From: an uncultured Traorella sp.
GTDB taxonomy: Bacteria; Bacillota_I; Bacilli_A; Erysipelotrichales; Erysipelotrichaceae
Direction of reading: 5' to 3'
DNA: 9,226 nt
Assembly: GCA_945938205.1 (NCBI GenBank)
Contig: CAMEUL010000045.1
Coordinates: 1-9,226, forward strand
The notes beneath the pieces were generated by a model, which saw only the letters and a program-made list of their open reading frames with translations, did no database searches and was not told where the DNA came from. The translations under genes were made by a program, and so were the position numbers. Below, piece after piece: positions 6,101 to 9,226 of the stretch. The number at the start of each line of letters is the position of its first letter. Position 1 is the first letter of the stretch.

Positions 6101-6928
6101 ATGAAATCTACTTTTAAAATACTGTTGAAACTGCTTATTTTGGTGATCCTTCTTTTGATTTCACCTCTCTATTCGATTCTTGAATCGCATGTGAAATCGA
6201 TGGATGTTACCGGTTATTTTGCTTTAGAAAGAGTTCCTAAGCAATTGGATATCAATGATCTTAGCATGATGAAAATGGTACGTAAAGAAGATATCCCGGA
6301 ACGTGAAATTGATACGGAAAAACAAGAACCGGTCAAAGAAATAAAACCAATTCAGAAACTAGGAAAATCCATCTATATTTATTCCACACATCAGAAAGAA
6401 AACTATAAAGATCATTCAACAGTCATGGAAGCCAGTGATCTTTTAAAAGAGAAGCTTATCAATAAGGGATATGATGTCGTTGTCGAAAAGAGTGATTTTA
6501 GTCAGGAACTTAGAAAACAGAATCTGAATTATAATGATTCCTATCTCATATCGCGTAATGCGCTCAATGATGCCTTAAGTGAGCATCAGGGATTTGATCT
6601 TATCATCGATTTTCATCGTGACTCCGTACCACGCGAAACAGCTTTTATAGAAGTAGATGGCAAGGTTTATGCTAAACTGATGATTGTATTGGGAGGTTTA
6701 AGTCCACATATTGATGAAATCTATCAGAATGCTGCGACACTGTTCGACCTATCCAATCAAATGAAAAATGGTATCATGAAACAGATCTTGGTAAGGGAAG
6801 CGTACTATAACCAGGATATGTCAAAGAATATGCTACTGATCGAAGTAGGAAGTGAAGAAAACTACTACGAGGAAGTAAAAAACAGTGTAGATATTCTTGC
6901 ATCTGCTATTGATGAAATGATGAGGTGA
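6101..6928 (+). CDS. spoIIP: Stage II sporulation protein P (SpoIIP), cell-wall amidase/endopeptidase
   Basis: SpoIIP works with SpoIID and SpoIIM to degrade septal peptidoglycan so that the mother cell can engulf the forespore. The 275 residues begin with a membrane segment (about 5-26) that anchors the protein facing outward. A short linker (27-88) leads to the zinc-amidase-like domain. Family landmarks are IYIYSTHQKENY with H97 and E100, YNDSYLISRNALNDAL, IIDFHRDSVPRE with H172, KLMIVLGG, YYNQDMS and MLLIEVGSEEN with E248. B. subtilis SpoIIP is near 400 residues; the linker is the part most reduced. The usual HTH triplet reads STH, keeping the second histidine. No Shine-Dalgarno sequence precedes the ATG, and an in-frame TGA at 6095-6097 rules out an earlier start. 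Confidence 0.92.
   Translation: MKSTFKILLKLLILVILLLISPLYSILESHVKSMDVTGYFALERVPKQLDINDLSMMKMVRKEDIPEREIDTEKQEPVKEIKPIQKLGKSIYIYSTHQKENYKDHSTVMEASDLLKEKLINKGYDVVVEKSDFSQELRKQNLNYNDSYLISRNALNDALSEHQGFDLIIDFHRDSVPRETAFIEVDGKVYAKLMIVLGGLSPHIDEIYQNAATLFDLSNQMKNGIMKQILVREAYYNQDMSKNMLLIEVGSEENYYEEVKNSVDILASAIDEMMR
6922..6927 (+). promoter_or_regulatory. Ribosome binding site of the 87-residue gene
   Basis: GAGGTG (part of GAGGTGA, complementary to the 16S rRNA tail) ends three bases before ATG 6931, with the GAGG core five bases away. The frame could also open at GTG 6925, but that codon lies inside the binding site, so ATG 6931 is preferred. Confidence 0.7.
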
Positions 6929-6930
6929 AC

Positions 6931-7194
6931 ATGAAACGGTTTATCATTGATTTGATCCTGATACTGGTACTTGTAATGGTTGGAAGCAGTATGATGCAAA
7001 ATGAAAAAGGAACGATCGAACAAGATATTAAAAAATTCGATCAGCAGTTTTATGAAAAAACTGATACAAAGGATCATACAGTTAAATTGAACAAGGCGAG
7101 TCAGTTGGCAAAGAATTCTTCAGAAATGATTGAACAGGTTGTAGGCGTCAGTGTAGAAATGGTAGCAACAATTTTTCACGCTTTGGTGGAATAA
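6931..7194 (+). CDS. Small membrane-anchored protein of unknown function in the yqxA position
   Basis: I do not recognise this 87-residue protein by sequence. Residues 4-20 (FIIDLILILVLVMVGSS) form one membrane segment. A charged middle follows (24-52, rich in K, D, E, Q), then a C-terminal stretch (about 66-86, MIEQVVGVSVEMVATIFHALVE) that could be an amphipathic helix. There is no cysteine, so it is not a lipoprotein. The gene starts two bases after the spoIIP stop, so the two are almost certainly co-expressed. In Bacillus the gene after spoIIP is yqxA, also a small protein with an N-terminal membrane segment (DUF3679). The shared place and size suggest a positional counterpart, but sequence similarity is not evident to me. 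A role in engulfment or spore formation is inferred from location only. Confidence 0.8.
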   Translation: MKRFIIDLILILVLVMVGSSMMQNEKGTIEQDIKKFDQQFYEKTDTKDHTVKLNKASQLAKNSSEMIEQVVGVSVEMVATIFHALVE

Positions 7195-7266
7195 TTATTA
7201 TGAATCATTTATAATAATGAATGATATGTCACATATCGTATATACTGGCAATGATATCTTTGTCAG
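7194..7266. repeat. Dyad-rich intergenic region upstream of fmt
   Basis: Three consecutive inverted repeats lie here: an A/T-only 8-bp pair (7194-7201 with 7211-7218, loop 9); a 15-bp palindrome (7223-7237) with 7-bp perfect arms around a central C; and a 7-bp stem with one G-T pair (7245-7251 with 7260-7266, loop 8). Possible -10 boxes are TATAAT (7210-7215) and TATACT (7241-7246); neither has a convincing -35 at normal spacing. None of the hairpins has a T-tract, so they are not standard terminators. The rest of the 7195-7294 gap shows nothing else I can name. Confidence 0.55.
7223..7237. promoter_or_regulatory. 15-bp palindrome, possible operator upstream of fmt
   Basis: GATATGT-C-ACATATC is a perfect 7+1+7 palindrome. 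It sits four bases upstream of TATACT (7241-7246), i.e. in the spacer of any promoter using that -10, and about 58 bases before the fmt ATG. The size is typical of a dimeric repressor site, but I cannot match it to a known regulator. As RNA it could equally form a small hairpin. Confidence 0.4.
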
Positions 7267-7294
7267 AAGCCCTATTTGAATGGAGACTAATTGT

Positions 7295-8224
7295 ATGAAA
7301 CGTATTTTATTTATGGGAACACCTGTTTTTGCCTGTTCCATTTTGAAATGCTTGATGGATCATCACTATCGTGTTGTTGGAGTTGTATCACAACCGGATA
7401 AAAAAGTTGGAAGGAAACAAATACTGACACCAACACCGGTCAAGAAAATGGCTTTGGAATATGGTTTAGACGTATATCAGCCGGAACATATTGCTGATCT
7501 GTATGAAACTTTGAAAAAGATGGATCTTGATTGTATCATTACCTGTGCTTACGGGCAATTCATACCCCGAAAAATTTTGGATCTGCCACGTATTCGCTGT
7601 ATTAATGTACATGCTTCATTATTACCGAAATATCGTGGAGGCGCTCCGATTCATAAAGCCATTATTGAGGGAGAAAAGGAAAGCGGTGTATCAATCATGG
7701 AAATGGTCGATAAGATGGATGCCGGTGATGTATGCCACGTAAAAAAAGTGACCATCACTCAGGAAGATACCATGGGCACACTGCATGACAAGTTGGCAGT
7801 ATGCGGAGCTGAGGCTCTTTTAGAAGTTTTAGATGATGTGCTCAATCAATCGGCGCATTTTGAAAAACAGGATGAGACGCAAGTGACTTATGCATGGAAT
7901 ATTTCCAAGGAAGAAGAAAAAATCGATTTCACTGAATCCTCTATGAGAATCTATAATCATATCCGAGGACTGATTCCGGCTCCTGTGGGTTATGCATATT
8001 TGGATGGAAAGAAAATAAAATTCCATAAAGTTGGATACATGGAAGAAAACTGTGATGAACAGAAAGGAACACTGATTGGCCTTAAAGAGGATGCCTTATG
8101 GGTTTCTTTGGAAGACGCTGTGTTAATGATTTATGAACTTCAATTAGAAGGAAAACCGAAAATGAGTGCCAGAGATTATTATAATGGGCAAGGGAAAAAT
8201 ATGGTCGGAAAGAAATTTGAATAA
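7295..8224 (+). CDS. fmt: Methionyl-tRNA formyltransferase
   Basis: Fmt transfers a formyl group from 10-formyl-tetrahydrofolate to initiator Met-tRNA. The 309 residues match the usual family length. MKRILFMGTPVFA opens the Rossmann-type catalytic domain. INVHASLLPKYRGGAPI carries catalytic N104 and H106, and DKMDAGD carries D142; these correspond to N106, H108 and D144 of the E. coli enzyme. The C-terminal tRNA-binding domain starts near residue 205, with IRGLIPAPVGYA within it. GGAG at 7282-7285, nine bases ahead, supports ATG 7295; an in-frame ATG at 7280 would add METNC but lies ahead of this site and does not fit the family N terminus. Neither def nor priA, frequent neighbours elsewhere, is adjacent. 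The stop codon lies in the terminator stem. Confidence 0.96.
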   Translation: MKRILFMGTPVFACSILKCLMDHHYRVVGVVSQPDKKVGRKQILTPTPVKKMALEYGLDVYQPEHIADLYETLKKMDLDCIITCAYGQFIPRKILDLPRIRCINVHASLLPKYRGGAPIHKAIIEGEKESGVSIMEMVDKMDAGDVCHVKKVTITQEDTMGTLHDKLAVCGAEALLEVLDDVLNQSAHFEKQDETQVTYAWNISKEEEKIDFTESSMRIYNHIRGLIPAPVGYAYLDGKKIKFHKVGYMEENCDEQKGTLIGLKEDALWVSLEDAVLMIYELQLEGKPKMSARDYYNGQGKNMVGKKFE

Positions 8225-8245
8225 CTTCGGTTATTCTTTTCTTTT
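8219..8245 (+). terminator. Intrinsic terminator of fmt with UUCG tetraloop
   Basis: A perfect 7-bp stem GAATAAC/GTTATTC (8219-8225 with 8230-8236) encloses a TTCG loop, the very stable UUCG tetraloop, and is followed by TTTTCTTTT (8237-8245). The fmt TAA stop (8222-8224) is inside the left arm. Confidence 0.9.
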
Positions 8246-8264
8246 GGGAAGTTGACAAAGACAC

Positions 8265-8293
8265 TTGTTTATTTGTGAAAAATTGTGTAAAAT
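8265..8293 (+). promoter_or_regulatory. Candidate promoter of rny
   Basis: TTGTTT (8265-8270) lies 17 bp before TAAAAT (8288-8293, 5 of 6 to TATAAT). RNA would start near 8300, leaving a leader of about 39 bases. A perfect TTGACA occurs at 8252-8257, but no -10 lies at proper spacing from it. Confidence 0.5.
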
Positions 8294-8308
8294 AAATAAG
8301 AAAGTAAA

Positions 8309-8323
8309 CACTTTCATAAAGTG
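8309..8323 (+). repeat. Inverted repeat in the rny leader just before the ribosome binding site
   Basis: CACTTT-CAT-AAAGTG is a 6+3+6 palindrome that ends two bases before the AGGAGG at 8326-8331. It could fold as a small leader hairpin near the 5' end of the message or act as a protein binding site. It lacks a T-tract and is not a terminator. Confidence 0.45.
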
Positions 8324-8338
8324 ATAGGAGGAAATCAT

Positions 8339-9226
8339 ATGGATATCGTAAAGATCCTCTTGTCAGTTTCGGCAGGTTTAGCTGTTGGAGTCATTCTCAT
8401 GATGATGATTTCAAAAGCTGGGTTAAATAGAGACAAACTAAAGGCTGAGAAAATTCTTCAGGAAGCTGCCATCAAAGCAGAAAATGTTGTGAAACAAGCT
8501 GTTCTTGACGGGAAAACTCAGACTCATGAATTAAAGATTGCTGCAGAGAAAGAAATTAAGGAAAGAAAATCGGAAGTTGCACAAATGGAGAGCAAACTTT
8601 TACGACGCGAAGATAACCTTAATTTTCGTGATGAAACATTAACACAAAAAGAAAAGCAGATCGATCTTAAAAATAATCAATTAACTAAAAAAATGTCTGA
8701 ACTGGAAGAGAAAGAAAAGAAATTACAGGAGCAAATTGACATTCAGGTAGTAGAACTGGAACGTGTCGCTGCCATGTCAACCAATGAGGCAAAAAAGGAA
8801 CTTTTTGACATCGTTGAAAAACGTATGGAAAATGAAGTTATTGCCTACATAAAAGACAAAGAAGAAGAAGCAAAAAGCATTGCCAATGAAAAAGCACGCA
8901 ATATTATTGCCCTATCGATTCAGAAAATGGCACAGGATGAAACCATTGACAGAACAGTCAGTGTCGTATCTTTGCCAAGTGAAGAAATGAAGGGACGTAT
9001 TATTGGAAGAGAAGGAAGAAACATTAAATCTATCGAACAGGCAACTGGTGTTGATTTGATCATTGATGATACACCTGAAACAATTACCATTTCCTGCTTC
9101 GATCCGGTAAGAAGAGAAATTGCCCGTATTGCACTTGAAACACTCATTCGTGATGGACGTATTCAGCCAGGACGTATTGAGGAAGTTGTCAATAAAGTCA
9201 GAAATGAAATTGAAGCCAATATTCAG
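8339..9226 (+). CDS. rny: Ribonuclease Y, N-terminal 296 residues (3' end outside window)
   Basis: RNase Y is the membrane-bound endoribonuclease that starts mRNA decay in many Bacillota. The open frame from ATG 8339 runs to the window edge with no stop. Residues about 4-24 form the membrane anchor. Residues about 30-190 are a long, highly charged helical coiled coil rich in K, E and Q, interrupted by the family segment STNEAKKELFDIVE. From about residue 205 comes the KH RNA-binding domain, with VSLPSEEMKGRIIGREGRNI (GRIIGREGRNI at 219-229). The metal-dependent HD domain carrying the catalytic site lies to the right; the family is normally near 520 residues. AGGAGG (8326-8331) with a 7-base spacer sets the start. 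The gene is separated from fmt by a terminator and has its own candidate promoter. Confidence 0.96.
   Translation, partial: MDIVKILLSVSAGLAVGVILMMMISKAGLNRDKLKAEKILQEAAIKAENVVKQAVLDGKTQTHELKIAAEKEIKERKSEVAQMESKLLRREDNLNFRDETLTQKEKQIDLKNNQLTKKMSELEEKEKKLQEQIDIQVVELERVAAMSTNEAKKELFDIVEKRMENEVIAYIKDKEEEAKSIANEKARNIIALSIQKMAQDETIDRTVSVVSLPSEEMKGRIIGREGRNIKSIEQATGVDLIIDDTPETITISCFDPVRREIARIALETLIRDGRIQPGRIEEVVNKVRNEIEANIQ

Noticed and set aside
7527..7742. Plus-strand 71-codon open frame inside fmt
   Set aside because: It overlaps the catalytic core of fmt in another frame and its translation shows no recognisable features.
8252..8257. Perfect TTGACA as the rny -35 box
   Set aside because: No -10-like hexamer lies 16-18 bases downstream; the pair at 8265-8293 fits better.
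8399..8411. ATG-rich triplet run (ATGATGATGATT) as a microsatellite
   Set aside because: It is only three repeats and encodes Met residues within the RNase Y membrane anchor, an ordinary hydrophobic stretch.

Overview
The window is low-GC chromosomal DNA of a spore-forming member of the Bacillota. TGA is used as a stop codon (comEA, holA, spoIIP), so the code is not the mycoplasma one. Most genes have strong AGGAGG ribosome binding sites. The short versions of several Bacillus-type proteins and the gene mix would fit an Erysipelotrichia-like lineage, but that placement is inference and cannot be settled from this window.

Layout, left to right. (1) Positions 1-232 hold the 3' end of greA and its intrinsic terminator. 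(2) Positions 277-4777 hold a tight four-gene operon, comEA-comEC-holA-sdaA, whose genes overlap or abut (ATGA, TAAATG, ATGA). It encodes two DNA-uptake proteins, the DNA polymerase III delta subunit and an iron-sulfur L-serine dehydratase. (3) A long bidirectional terminator (4821-4887) separates the operon from convergent rpsT (ribosomal protein S20, minus strand). (4) Divergent from rpsT runs a sporulation block: gpr (germination protease), spoIIP (engulfment amidase/endopeptidase) and an 87-residue membrane-anchored protein. (5) fmt (Met-tRNA formyltransferase) follows a 100-base gap rich in dyad symmetry and ends in a UUCG-loop terminator. (6) rny (RNase Y) starts at 8339 and runs off the right edge, with its HD nuclease domain outside the window.

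The order comEA-comEC-holA-(rpsT)-gpr-spoIIP-small protein resembles the Bacillus comE/yqeN/rpsT/gpr/spoIIP/yqxA block. Three changes stand out: comEB is absent, sdaA sits between holA and rpsT, and fmt-rny takes the place where Bacillus has lepA. The 87-residue protein occupies the yqxA slot.

I find no mobile element, CRISPR array, tRNA/rRNA gene or clear novel system. The observations most worth checking are: possible leaderless starts for holA and spoIIP; back-to-back overlapping promoters between rpsT and gpr; the dyad-rich fmt leader; compact versions of ComEC, Gpr and SpoIIP; and a serine dehydratase without a C-terminal cysteine. Only one gap (7195-7294) reaches 100 bases without a gene and lacks a strong assignment; no gap exceeds 300 bases.
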